Assembly (NCBI RefSeq): GCF_000312385.1
Contig: NZ_HE997626.1
Coordinates: 1,790,791-1,854,790, forward strand
Length of the DNA stretch: 64,000 bases
Direction of reading: 5' to 3'
Origin: Tsukamurella sp. 1534
GTDB lineage: Bacteria; Actinomycetota; Actinomycetes; Mycobacteriales; Mycobacteriaceae
The notes beneath the pieces were generated by a model. That model saw nothing but the letters and a program-made list of their open reading frames with translations. It was not told where the DNA came from and searched no databases. The position numbers were made by a program, and so were the translations under genes. This document shows, in pieces, positions 1-9,750 of this stretch (position 1 is its first letter; the number at the start of each line of letters is the position of its first letter).

Positions 1-550
1 TGTTCTTGGGCAGCGACGTGTTCAGCTTGGTGATGGTGCGGCTGATGTCCTGGACGGAGCCGCTGCCGAAGTAGTCGGCCAGCACGGTGAGCGTCCCCTC
101 GACGGACCGCGGGGGGCTCGTCTGCGTCAGGGGGAGCACCGAACCGCCGCGCAGGTTCGACTGCGACGGTGTGCCGCCCGGGATCTCGAGGCGCACGTAC
201 GCCTCGCCGAGCAGGGTGTCCTGGAGCACCGCCGCGTGCACGTTGGCCGGGAGCTTGACCTTCTCGTCGATCCTCGACGACACCGTCACCGCGTCGTCGG
301 CGAGCGCGACGCCCTTGACCCGGCCCACGGTCATACCGCCGAGCGTGATCTTCGAGCCGATCGGCAGGTTCAGGACGTCGGCGAACTTCATGTCCACCTG
401 GTACTGGTCGCTCGTCGAGGCCGGGTTGCGCAGGTCCATGTTCGCGGGGCTGACGGAGCATCCGCCGAGGGCGATCAGTCCGAGCAGGGCGACCACCGTG
501 ACCATCGGCCGCGGCAGCCAGCGCATCGTCAGAGCGGGGGCCTTCATCAT
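1..550 (-). CDS. mceE: Mce-family lipoprotein MceE (3' end outside window)
   Basis: Fifth Mce subunit of a yrbE-mce lipid importer, a cell-envelope substrate-binding/channel component. About 183 N-terminal codons are visible; the rest lies left of the window. The N-terminus has a hydrophobic segment ending in a lipobox (IALGGC, Cys near residue 31), as expected for the LprK-type lipoprotein that occupies the E position. The MCE domain follows (IGSKITLGGMTVGRVKGV). The ATG at 550 overlaps the upstream mceD stop as ATGA, which fixes the start and implies translational coupling. Operon position E comes from counting genes after yrbEB. An mceF gene is expected beyond the edge but is not seen. Confidence 0.9.
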   Translation of the reverse strand, partial: MMKAPALTMRWLPRPMVTVVALLGLIALGGCSVSPANMDLRNPASTSDQYQVDMKFADVLNLPIGSKITLGGMTVGRVKGVALADDAVTVSSRIDEKVKLPANVHAAVLQDTLLGEAYVRLEIPGGTPSQSNLRGGSVLPLTQTSPPRSVEGTLTVLADYFGSGSVQDISRTITKLNTSLPKN

Positions 551-1641
551 CGTCCTCCCTGCGCGAGTACGAGCTTGAGCAGGTCCACGTCGGCCACCTG
601 GGCCTTCCCGCCGGCCACCTCGCAGGAGCCCGGCGATCGGTCGTTGAGTTTGCGGCACAGGCCGTTCGGGTCGGCGGACGCCACGCTGGTGGTGGGGACG
701 CCGGCCACGGTGAGCGGCTGGTCACCGTCGCCGCGCGGCAGGAACGGCGCCACCATGGAACCGAACACGGGCAGCGTCTTGGCGAGCTGTTCGTTCGAGC
801 GGACGCCGGATGCGGCCAGCCGGACCGCGTCGGAGGCGGCCTCCCCGCCGGGACGCAGGATGTGGCCGTAGCGCCGCATCAGGTCGTCGCCCACCAGGAA
901 GAACACCGGCAGCGTCTGGAAGATCTCCTGCACCGCGGGGAACGTGACCCGGCCGTACTCCTCGAGCACCGGACCCACGTGCTGCAGCGTGAGCAGCAGC
1001 TGCCCCCACTGCTTGTCCATGTCCTGCATCAGCGGCCGTACGTTGCTGACCACCGTCGTGACATCGCCGAGGAACCCCGCGGGGTCACTCATCAGCGTCG
1101 AGAGATTGCTCAGCGACCGGTTCGCCTGCGGTGCGACACCGGGGCCGACCTGCTCGTCCAGCGTGGTCAGCAGCTTCCCCAGATCGGCTGAGGCCCCGCC
1201 CTCCGTGACGGCGTTGACCACGCGGGTCGCGGAGGCGGTGGTCTCCGAGATCGACTTGGGGGTCGCCGTCAGGTCGCGGCCGATGCAGGTCCCCGGTTGC
1301 AGGGTGGGGCCCGACGAGTAGTTGCCGACCAGTTCCAGGGTGCGGTCCGCGAGGATCGACACGGAACGGGTGACGGCCTTGACCGACGCCGGCAGCGTGC
1401 GGCCGGACACGTCGAACGTGACCTTCACGCCGTCGCCCTGCGGCTCCACCTTCGTGACCGAGCCGATCTTGACGCCCATCTGGGTCACGTCGTTATCGGG
1501 GTACAGGCCGATGCTGTCCGACAGGAACGCGCACATCGTGCCGCTCCCCGCCGCCTGGGCGGGAGCCGCAGTGGTGGCCATCAGGGTCGACGTGGCGAGC
1601 GCCGCCGCCATGCCGAGGGACAGGTACTTGTTCGCGCGCAT
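547..1641 (-). CDS. mceD: Mce-family protein MceD
   Basis: Fourth Mce subunit of the importer, predicted to be exported and to form part of the periplasm-spanning complex that hands lipid to the YrbE permeases. The N-terminus (MRANKYLSLG, then an Ala-rich hydrophobic run) looks like a signal peptide or anchor. The MCE domain follows (VTQMGVKIGSVTKVEPQGDG), then a long helical C-terminal region typical of the family. An upstream in-frame ATG at 1671 exists, but the ATG at 1641 shares one base with the mceC stop (TGATG) and directly precedes the signal sequence, so it is preferred. The stop overlaps mceE by 4 nt. Confidence 0.88.
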   Translation of the reverse strand: MRANKYLSLGMAAALATSTLMATTAAPAQAAGSGTMCAFLSDSIGLYPDNDVTQMGVKIGSVTKVEPQGDGVKVTFDVSGRTLPASVKAVTRSVSILADRTLELVGNYSSGPTLQPGTCIGRDLTATPKSISETTASATRVVNAVTEGGASADLGKLLTTLDEQVGPGVAPQANRSLSNLSTLMSDPAGFLGDVTTVVSNVRPLMQDMDKQWGQLLLTLQHVGPVLEEYGRVTFPAVQEIFQTLPVFFLVGDDLMRRYGHILRPGGEAASDAVRLAASGVRSNEQLAKTLPVFGSMVAPFLPRGDGDQPLTVAGVPTTSVASADPNGLCRKLNDRSPGSCEVAGGKAQVADVDLLKLVLAQGGR

Positions 1642-2633
1642 CAGCAGCTCACCGTCGCCGTCGGGAAGCACAGCTTGCTGGCGAGCACCGTGTTCTCCGG
1701 GGCCGGCGTGCCGCGCTGCTCCAGGGTCGCCTGCATCGCGTCGATGCCCTTCTGCAGTTCGGAGATCATCTGGGGGATCGTCACGTTCGTGGTCTGCAAG
1801 GCCGATTCCATCTGGGAGAACGCCGATCCCAACGGCTCCCGGTACTTGTAGTACAGATCGAGGAAGGGCTTGATCTTGCCGAACATCCCCGCCAGCCCCT
1901 GGTACGCGACGCCGAAGTTCACGGCGGTCTGATCCAGGGTGACGATCGCCAGCGACGCCTTGCGGACCATGTTCATGATCGTCTCGCGCTCCTTGGCGAA
2001 GCTCTCGGCGTACTGGGTGCTCACGTTGATGATGCGGCCCACCTGGTTCCGCTGCTCGGTGAGCTGGCCGACCAGGGAGTTGACGCCCTCGACGATGTTC
2101 TCCACCGACCCGGGGTTCCCCTCCAGCCCCGCACTGAGCTCCTTGATCGAGCCCGCGAGCTGTGTGCGATCGAGCGGTGTCAGCTTGTCCGGCGCCTCCT
2201 GCAGCAGGTCGCCGATGGTGTACGGCAGGCTGACCCGTTCGCGTGGGATCGGCTTGTCCCCGAGGTCACTCCGCCCGGCGGACGAGAGCGCGACGTAGAA
2301 GCCGCCGGCCACCGTCAACATCCGGACCGCGACCGAGGTCTGGTCGCCGACGAACACCGAGTTCTCGACCCTGGCCACGACCTTGACGTCGTCCCGGCGC
2401 AGTTCGACCGAGCTGATGGTCCCGATCCGCACGCCCGCGGACCGCACCTCGTAGCCGGGCTTGATGAGCGCCGCGTCCGTGGTGGAGAACTCGATCTGCT
2501 TCTGCCCCGGCGGGCGGGCGTAGACGTACGCGAGGACCGCGGCGATCGCGAGGGCGATCGCGACCGCGATCGCGCCGATCTTGGTCGAGCGGCTGATGAG
2601 TGACCGCCAGGGCGGCCTTCCGGTGAAGATCAT
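1641..2633 (-). CDS. mceC: Mce-family protein MceC
   Basis: Third Mce subunit. One N-terminal transmembrane/signal segment (about residues 18-40: IGAIAVAIALAIAAVLAYVY) is followed by an MCE domain (IKPGYEVRSAGVRIGTISSV) and a helical C-terminal tail rich in Gln/Leu, as in the family. The ATG at 2633 overlaps the mceB stop by 4 nt (ATGA) and is preferred to the in-frame codon three residues upstream. At about 330 residues it is a normal length. It acts with the other Mce subunits and the two YrbE permeases in envelope lipid import. Steroid as substrate is inferred from the KstR context. Confidence 0.88.
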   Translation of the reverse strand: MIFTGRPPWRSLISRSTKIGAIAVAIALAIAAVLAYVYARPPGQKQIEFSTTDAALIKPGYEVRSAGVRIGTISSVELRRDDVKVVARVENSVFVGDQTSVAVRMLTVAGGFYVALSSAGRSDLGDKPIPRERVSLPYTIGDLLQEAPDKLTPLDRTQLAGSIKELSAGLEGNPGSVENIVEGVNSLVGQLTEQRNQVGRIINVSTQYAESFAKERETIMNMVRKASLAIVTLDQTAVNFGVAYQGLAGMFGKIKPFLDLYYKYREPLGSAFSQMESALQTTNVTIPQMISELQKGIDAMQATLEQRGTPAPENTVLASKLCFPTATVSC

Positions 2634-3631
2634 TTCGCGCACACCGTCACATTCGTTCCGCCGATCAGAACCGTCGTCGACTCGGGCAGCTTCGCCTCGC
2701 CCTTGCTGCAGGAACCCTGGGGCGGCGCGCCGAGAAGTGCGGCGACGCCGGTGAACAGGCCGGGCAGCTGGCGCATCGCGGCGATCGCCTCGTTGGGATC
2801 GCGGACCGCCGTGTGGAACAGCTTCTCGACGTCGAGCTCCTTCGAGAGGCCGAGCGCGGTGAGCACCCGGTTGGTGGCGGCACCGAAGCCGGGGCCGTAC
2901 GTCGCGGTGCGCCGGAACTCCTCGAGGTTCTGGAGCACCTTGGTCAGCAGCAGATCGAAGTTCGTGATGAACTCCACGACCTGCGGCGAGTAGTCGTTGA
3001 TCATGTTGGCCACGCGGGTCACGTTGTCGATCAGCGTCTTGATGACCGCCTGCCGGTCCGCCAGGTTCGCGGTGACCCTGTCGATGGACGCGAAGGTCTG
3101 CTTGGCCGTGGTGTCGTCGCCCTGCAACAGCCCCAACAGGTTCCGGGTCAGCTCGTTGACGTCTTCGGGACTCAGAGTGCGCAGCACCGGGGCGAGGCCG
3201 TTGAACAGGTTGGTGATGTCGAACGACGGGGTCGTCTGGGAGACGGGGACCTTCGACGTCCTGGTGCCCTGGGCGCCCGAGCCGGGCTGAACCTCGATGA
3301 AGCGCTCGCCCGTGAGGTTGCGGTACTTCACCGCCAGGCGGGTACTCGTGGTGACGGGATGCGTCTTCTGCGAGGTGAATCCGACGACGGCGTCGTTGCC
3401 GCTGGCTCCCTTGCGCACCTCGACCGAGGTGACCTTCCCGATGAGGACGCCGCGCAGGCGGACGTCGCTGCCCGTGCGCAGGCCCGAGGCGTCGGAGAAG
3501 GACGCCTCGTAGCTCGAGGTCTCGCCACCCGCGGGATTACGCAGCGCCGCGAAGATCCCGGCACCGATGAGCACGGTGATCGCGAGCGCGACGGCGAGGG
3601 TGATGGTGGCGCGTCGGTACGAGTGGTGCAT
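2630..3631 (-). CDS. mceB: Mce-family protein MceB
   Basis: Second Mce subunit, 333 residues. An N-terminal membrane anchor (ITLAVALAITVLIGAGIFAAL) precedes the MCE domain (LRTGSDVRLRGVLIGKVTSVEV). A helical region and a short C-terminal part with two cysteines (CSKGE and a terminal VCAK) follow. The ATG at 3631 begins 1 nt after the mceA stop, with no room for a separate promoter. It is presumed to be co-transcribed from the promoter upstream of yrbEA and to assemble with the other five Mce proteins. The family assignment is clear; the lipid transported is not shown by this gene itself. Confidence 0.89.
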   Translation of the reverse strand: MHHSYRRATITLAVALAITVLIGAGIFAALRNPAGGETSSYEASFSDASGLRTGSDVRLRGVLIGKVTSVEVRKGASGNDAVVGFTSQKTHPVTTSTRLAVKYRNLTGERFIEVQPGSGAQGTRTSKVPVSQTTPSFDITNLFNGLAPVLRTLSPEDVNELTRNLLGLLQGDDTTAKQTFASIDRVTANLADRQAVIKTLIDNVTRVANMINDYSPQVVEFITNFDLLLTKVLQNLEEFRRTATYGPGFGAATNRVLTALGLSKELDVEKLFHTAVRDPNEAIAAMRQLPGLFTGVAALLGAPPQGSCSKGEAKLPESTTVLIGGTNVTVCAK

Positions 3632-3632
3632 A

Positions 3633-4667
3633 TCAGCGTCCTCCCTGGTCGATCACCGACGCGGCGGCGGGGAAGCGGTCGACGACGACGTTCGTGCGCA
3701 GGGCGGTCCCCTGGGGCACGGTGACGAAGGAACGGTTCAGCCCGGTGATCAGCGGCACCACCTGGCGCGGCACGCTCACGGTCCGCATGACCTTCGTCGT
3801 GCTGTCCATGATCACCCGCAGCATGACCGTTCCCGGCTTGAAATCGGCCTCGTGCGAACCGAACATGTCGGCCAGCGGGGTGAAGAAGCCGGTGCCGAGG
3901 AGCGTGGTCGTGGCGTCCACCTTGTCGTAGTTGTTGACGGTGTAGTCGAGCGTGCCCGCGGCTTCGCCGCCCTTGATCTGCGGGATGAACCAGCCCTCGA
4001 ACGCCGCCTCGACGACCCCGGGCGCACCGTCGAGCGTCTTGCGGACGTTGCGCTGCGTGGTCTCGATCGGGACGGGGGAGCTCAGCGCGTTCTGCTGCTC
4101 GACCGCGAACGCGACCTGGAGCAGCGGCGTCACGGCCTGGGTGTACTTCGTGGCCTTGCGGGTCACGTCGATCAGCTTGGGCGTGATGACGCCGGACACG
4201 GAATCGGAGCTGCGGGTCAGCAGGTCCGAGATGGTGTCCGAGCTGTACGCCGGTCGCAGCACGGAGCCGGAACGCAGCTCGCCGCCGCCGGAGCCGGGCA
4301 GGAGCGCCATCTCCGTGATGCCGAAGTAGTTGCCGGGCTGGTACCGCACCGAGAACGCGTCCGTGAGGCCGGCCACGCTGGTCGGGTCGAGCCGTACGCC
4401 GACCCGGACGTCGCCGGGGTCGGGCGTGTCCACCGACCGCACCTCGCCGACCGGTACACCGCGCAGCGTGACCTTGGTGCCGGCCTTGACGCCCGGCCCG
4501 ATGTCACCGGCGGAGATGGTGAGGGAGAGCTTCCCGTCGTCGGAGTCGCGCCCCGACACGACAACCAGGACGAGTACCGCGAGGAGCGCCACCACGACGG
4601 CGACGGCCCCCACGGTGAGGAAGATCTTCTGCTGGCGTTGGGGTGTTCCCCCCAGGAGTTCGTACAC
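3633..4667 (-). CDS. mceA: Mce-family protein MceA
   Basis: First Mce subunit, 344 residues. A cytoplasmic N-terminal stub (YELLGGTPQRQQK) is followed by a strong transmembrane helix (about residues 16-38) and the MCE domain (GPGVKAGTKVTLRGVPVGEV). The C-terminal half is the helical/beta tail typical of MceA. The start codon is GTG at 4667, preceded by a GGGGG Shine-Dalgarno run and 4 nt after the yrbEB stop. It is the most upstream of the Mce subunits and follows the two permease genes, the invariant order of mce operons. Confidence 0.9.
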   Translation of the reverse strand: MYELLGGTPQRQQKIFLTVGAVAVVVALLAVLVLVVVSGRDSDDGKLSLTISAGDIGPGVKAGTKVTLRGVPVGEVRSVDTPDPGDVRVGVRLDPTSVAGLTDAFSVRYQPGNYFGITEMALLPGSGGGELRSGSVLRPAYSSDTISDLLTRSSDSVSGVITPKLIDVTRKATKYTQAVTPLLQVAFAVEQQNALSSPVPIETTQRNVRKTLDGAPGVVEAAFEGWFIPQIKGGEAAGTLDYTVNNYDKVDATTTLLGTGFFTPLADMFGSHEADFKPGTVMLRVIMDSTTKVMRTVSVPRQVVPLITGLNRSFVTVPQGTALRTNVVVDRFPAAASVIDQGGR

Positions 4668-4671
4668 GCGC

Positions 4672-5556
4672 CTACCCCCGGAAGATGATCGTCGGGGTCA
4701 GGCCCCACATGGTGATGGTCAGGATGAAGTCGAGGGTGAGCACGGAGACGAGGCTCGCGCGCACCGCGCGCCCGCTCGCCAGGCCGACGCCCTCGGGGCC
4801 GCCCTTGGCGTAGAAGCCGTAGTAGCAGTGGATGATCGTCACCGCCGCGCAGAACACGACCGCCTTCACCGTCGACGACAGGATGTCGGTGGGGCTGAGG
4901 AACTGCTCGAAGTAGTGGTTGTACGTGCCGAGCGCCTGGCCGTGGAACACCACCACGATGAGCTTGCAGGTGAGGAACGCCAGCAGCAGCGTCAGCAGGT
5001 AGGCGGGGATGACGACCACGATCCCGGCGATGAGGCGTGTGCTCACCACGTAGGGGATCGAGCGGATGCCGAGGGCCTCGATCGCGTCGATCTCCTCCGC
5101 GATGCGCATCGAGCCGATCTGCGCGGTCATGCGGCAGCCCGCCTGCGCCGCGAAGCCGATGCCCGCGGAGATGGGGATCATCTCGCGGATGTTCGCGAGT
5201 CCGCCGATGACGCCCGTCAGCGGCCCGAAGCCGATGAGGTTCAGGCCCGCGTAGGCCTCGATCGCGACGGCAGCGCCGCTCGCCGCGCCGAGGATGACCA
5301 TCATGGCCACCACGCCGCCGTCGACGATCACGGAACCACGGCCCCACGCCAGTGTCTTGAGGACCCGGGACGTCTCGCCCCGGTACTTCATGACCGCCAC
5401 GGGGATGAGGTAGATCGACTGGGCCAGGAAGACCACGGCCTCGCCGATCTTCGCGATCGCGGAGGTGGGCCGGCTCGGCTGGTGGGTGGTCGGCTCCTTG
5501 GCGGGGGTCTGCGGCGCGGGCGCCCCGCCCCCGGGAGTCGTGGTCGGAGTCGCCAT
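4672..5556 (-). CDS. yrbEB: YrbE-type ABC permease, second copy (MlaE/YrbEB)
   Basis: Inner-membrane permease of an Mce transporter, MlaE family. It is 294 residues with a Pro/Thr-rich N-terminal cytoplasmic extension (about 35 residues) and several transmembrane segments. The central cytoplasmic loop carries the EIDAIEALGI motif (ED[AIV]xALGxxP-type), where MlaE proteins contact the MceG/MlaF ATPase. No such ATPase is encoded in the window, which is normal because mceG is usually unlinked. The ATG at 5556 shares its A with the stop of yrbEA (TGATG). The two YrbE proteins are expected to form a heterodimer. Confidence 0.92.
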   Translation of the reverse strand: MATPTTTPGGGAPAPQTPAKEPTTHQPSRPTSAIAKIGEAVVFLAQSIYLIPVAVMKYRGETSRVLKTLAWGRGSVIVDGGVVAMMVILGAASGAAVAIEAYAGLNLIGFGPLTGVIGGLANIREMIPISAGIGFAAQAGCRMTAQIGSMRIAEEIDAIEALGIRSIPYVVSTRLIAGIVVVIPAYLLTLLLAFLTCKLIVVVFHGQALGTYNHYFEQFLSPTDILSSTVKAVVFCAAVTIIHCYYGFYAKGGPEGVGLASGRAVRASLVSVLTLDFILTITMWGLTPTIIFRG

Positions 5557-6374
5557 CACGCCACCTGACTCGGGAAGAACATGGTCTCGATCTGCGTGAG
5601 ACCGAGGAACGCGAGGAAGATCAGGGTGATCGACAGCACCACCGACGAGTTCACGCCGTCGGCGACGCCGCGCGGGCCGCCCGAGGCCTCGAGGCCGCGC
5701 AGGCCGGCCACCAGTCCCACGATCACCGCGCCGGTCTCGGCCTTGAGCACGGCGAACACGAGATCGGCCGGGGCCGAGAACGCGCCGAAGGAGGACCAGA
5801 AGCCGCCCGAGCTGAGCCCGAACTGGGAGACCGACACCGCGAGCGCCACCAGCATCGCGACGGCCACGATGGCGATGAGCAGCATCGGGGCGATCAGGAT
5901 CAGGGCCAGCATGCGCGGCGCGATGAGCCGGGCGATCGGATCGACGCCCATGACCTGCATGGCCTGCAGTTCTTCGCGCACGGTGCGCGAGCCGAGGTCG
6001 GCGGCGATGGCGGACGCGCACACGCCGCCCAGAAGGACGCCGGTCGCCAGGGGAGCGCCCTGCCGGATGATGCCGATGCCCGAGGCCGCGCCGACCAGCG
6101 AGTTCGCGCCGACCGTGTCCACCAGGGCGCCGACCTGCACCGAGACGACGGCGCCGAACGGGATCGCCACCAGGATCGCGGGGAGCGTCGTGACGCGGAG
6201 CAGGGTGACCGCCTGCGAGACCGTCTCGCCCACCGCGAAGTTGCGGCGGACGACGCCGCGGAACGTCCACGTCACGATCTGCTGCGCCAGCAGGACCGAG
6301 CGGCCGACCGTCGAGAGACTCTTCGTGAAGATCGCGGCGAATTGGTACAGCCGGTACAGCAACGCGGCCCTCAT
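5556..6374 (-). CDS. yrbEA: YrbE-type ABC permease, first copy (MlaE/YrbEA)
   Basis: First gene of the mce operon; MlaE-family permease of 272 residues with hydrophobic helices throughout. The coupling-loop motif is EELQAMQVMGVDPI. It pairs with yrbEB and with an MceG-type ATPase encoded elsewhere. The start at 6374 lies 74 bp from a KstR-type operator (6449-6462), and the KstR gene is immediately upstream. In Mycobacterium and Rhodococcus this arrangement marks the steroid/cholesterol (mce4) importer, so this operon is probably the mce4 counterpart. That substrate assignment is inference from context and operator, not from the permease sequence. Confidence 0.92.
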   Translation of the reverse strand: MRAALLYRLYQFAAIFTKSLSTVGRSVLLAQQIVTWTFRGVVRRNFAVGETVSQAVTLLRVTTLPAILVAIPFGAVVSVQVGALVDTVGANSLVGAASGIGIIRQGAPLATGVLLGGVCASAIAADLGSRTVREELQAMQVMGVDPIARLIAPRMLALILIAPMLLIAIVAVAMLVALAVSVSQFGLSSGGFWSSFGAFSAPADLVFAVLKAETGAVIVGLVAGLRGLEASGGPRGVADGVNSSVVLSITLIFLAFLGLTQIETMFFPSQVA

Positions 6375-6448
6375 GCCACGCCTCCGAACGCCAACATCGC
6401 GGTCCTTTCCTCAGGTGCGAAAGGAGCGTAACAAGCGCGCGGCAAAAC

Positions 6449-6462
6449 TAGTACGTGTTTCA
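6449..6462. promoter_or_regulatory. KstR-type operator upstream of the mce operon
   Basis: TAGTACGTGTTTCA matches the published KstR consensus TNNAACNNGTTNNA at 7 of 8 defined positions (T for A at position 4). It lies between the end of the kstR-like gene and yrbEA, 74 bp upstream of the yrbEA start, as expected for repression of the operon in the absence of a steroid-CoA ligand. Confidence 0.65.
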
Positions 6463-6501
6463 GTCCTTTACCCAGTGACCTGGGCGTATGGGGGGTCTTT
6501 C

Positions 6502-7132
6502 TCAGTCTTTTATCAGGAGATCGACCGCGACTGAGAGGCGCTTCTGCACTTCCGACGCCGATGCGCGGTGCGTCACCCACGCGACGAGGTTCGCCATCCA
6601 CACGTCCGCGATCAGGTGGAACGTGTCGCGCTGGCGCTCGTCCGGATCGGTGATCCCGAGCGCGTGCGCGAACATCCCCTCGAGGAGCCGGCCCACCCGC
6701 TCGACCTCGGCCGCGGCGGTGGCGTCGGCGAACATGAACGCGCGGACCATGGCCTCCGTGAGCAGCGGCGCGCGCTGCAGGGCCTGGGTGTTCCGGTCCA
6801 GGACGAACATCAGGCGCTCGGCCGACGTGTCCCCCGGGGATCTGCGCCTTGCCGATCCGCTCGCCCGCCCGCTCGAACTGGCTGACGAGCCCGGCCACCA
6901 GCAGGTGGACCTTCGACGGGAAGTACCGGTACAGGGTGCCCAGCGCGACGTCCGCCTTCTTGGCCACCGCGCGCATCTGCACCGCGTCGTACCCGCCCTT
7001 ACGCGCGAGCGCCAGCGTCGCGTCGATGATGCGCTTTCGCCGCTCCCTCTGGCCCGCGGTGTCCAGATCATCGCGGGAGGGTGCTGCGGCCGGCGCTGCC
7101 GTGGCGGCGGCGGGGGTGCCTTGGGGCGGCAT
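6502..7132 (-). pseudogene. kstR: KstR-like TetR repressor with a +1 frameshift
   Basis: The N-terminal frame (MPPQGTPAAATAAPAAA...) contains a TetR helix-turn-helix almost identical to KstR (GGYDAVQMRAVAKKADVALG, then LYRYFPSKVHLLV). At a run of five G (plus-strand C at 6831-6835) the frame shifts. The KstR C-terminal domain continues in another frame (PLLTEAMVRAFMFADA ... RASASEVQKRLSVAVDLLIKD) to a TGA at 6502. Removing one base gives a normal 209-residue KstR. Read without correction, the N-terminal frame runs on to 6371 with an unrelated C-terminus. The ATG at 7132 has AGAGG 8 nt upstream; a GTG at 7141 is possible. KstR represses steroid catabolism and uptake genes. It could be a true mutation or a homopolymer sequencing error. 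Confidence 0.85.
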
Positions 7133-7203
7133 GGATGTCACCTCTGATCAATCGTTTCGTCGTGGCTCCCCGATCGGGGCGAGCCGCTTTGCTTGCGAAT
7201 AAT

Positions 7204-7217
7204 TGAAACAGGTTTTC
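7204..7217. promoter_or_regulatory. KstR-type operator upstream of kstR
   Basis: TGAAACAGGTTTTC matches TNNAACNNGTTNNA at 7 of 8 defined positions, with an intact AAC-N2-GTT core. It lies 72 bp upstream of the kstR start, consistent with the known autoregulation of KstR. It also sits 40 bp beyond the 3' end of rmlB, so rmlB control is unlikely. Confidence 0.6.
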
Positions 7218-7256
7218 GTGCCGTACCTGTGGTTTCCGCGTACCTCCCGACGAAGA

Positions 7257-9173
<1,917 letters not shown>

Positions 9174-9177
<4 letters not shown>

Positions 9178-9743
9178 CCGTGCGAGCCCTGCCCATCGCC
9201 GGCGCGTTCGTCCTCGACCCGATCGTGCGGCCGGACTCCCGCGGCGAATTCTTCGAGCTGTTCAAATCGTCCGCGTTCCGCGAGGCGACGGGCCACGAAC
9301 TGGTGGTCGCGCAGACCAACGTCTCGGTCAATCACCGCGGCGCGCTCCGTGGAATCCATTACGCGGACGTGCCTCCCGGGCAGGCCAAGCTCGTGGCCTG
9401 CCTCAGCGGCGCCGTGCTCGACGTGATCGTGGACCTCCGCGTCGGTTCCCCCACGTTCGGGGCGGTGGAGACGGTGCGGATCGACTCCACCGCCCACCGC
9501 ACGGCGTACCTCGCGGAAGGACTCGGGCACGGATTCTGCGCGCTCACCGACGACACCGTCGTCGCGTATCACGTCTCCTCCGAGTACAACCCGACCGGGG
9601 AGCACGGGATCGACCCGCTCGATCCGGAGCTCGCGGTGCCGTGGCCCGCCGAGGTCGCCCCGATCCTGTCCGAGAAGGACACGGCGGCACCGTCGTTGGC
9701 GGAGGCCCTGGCCGCGGGCAAACTGCCGGCCTGGCGCGGCTGA
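9174..9743 (+). CDS. rmlC: dTDP-4-dehydrorhamnose 3,5-epimerase
   Basis: Third enzyme of dTDP-L-rhamnose synthesis: epimerises C3 and C5 of the 4-keto-6-deoxy sugar. It is a 189-residue cupin-fold protein with the signatures [10 protein letters not shown], the catalytic-His motif [34 protein letters not shown] and [12 protein letters not shown]. It starts inside the rmlA stop (ATGA). The C-terminus ends in a normal family extension ([14 protein letters not shown]). It converges with the sigma-factor gene, whose stop is 8 bp away. Confidence 0.95.
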
Positions 9744-9750
9744 CGACGAC

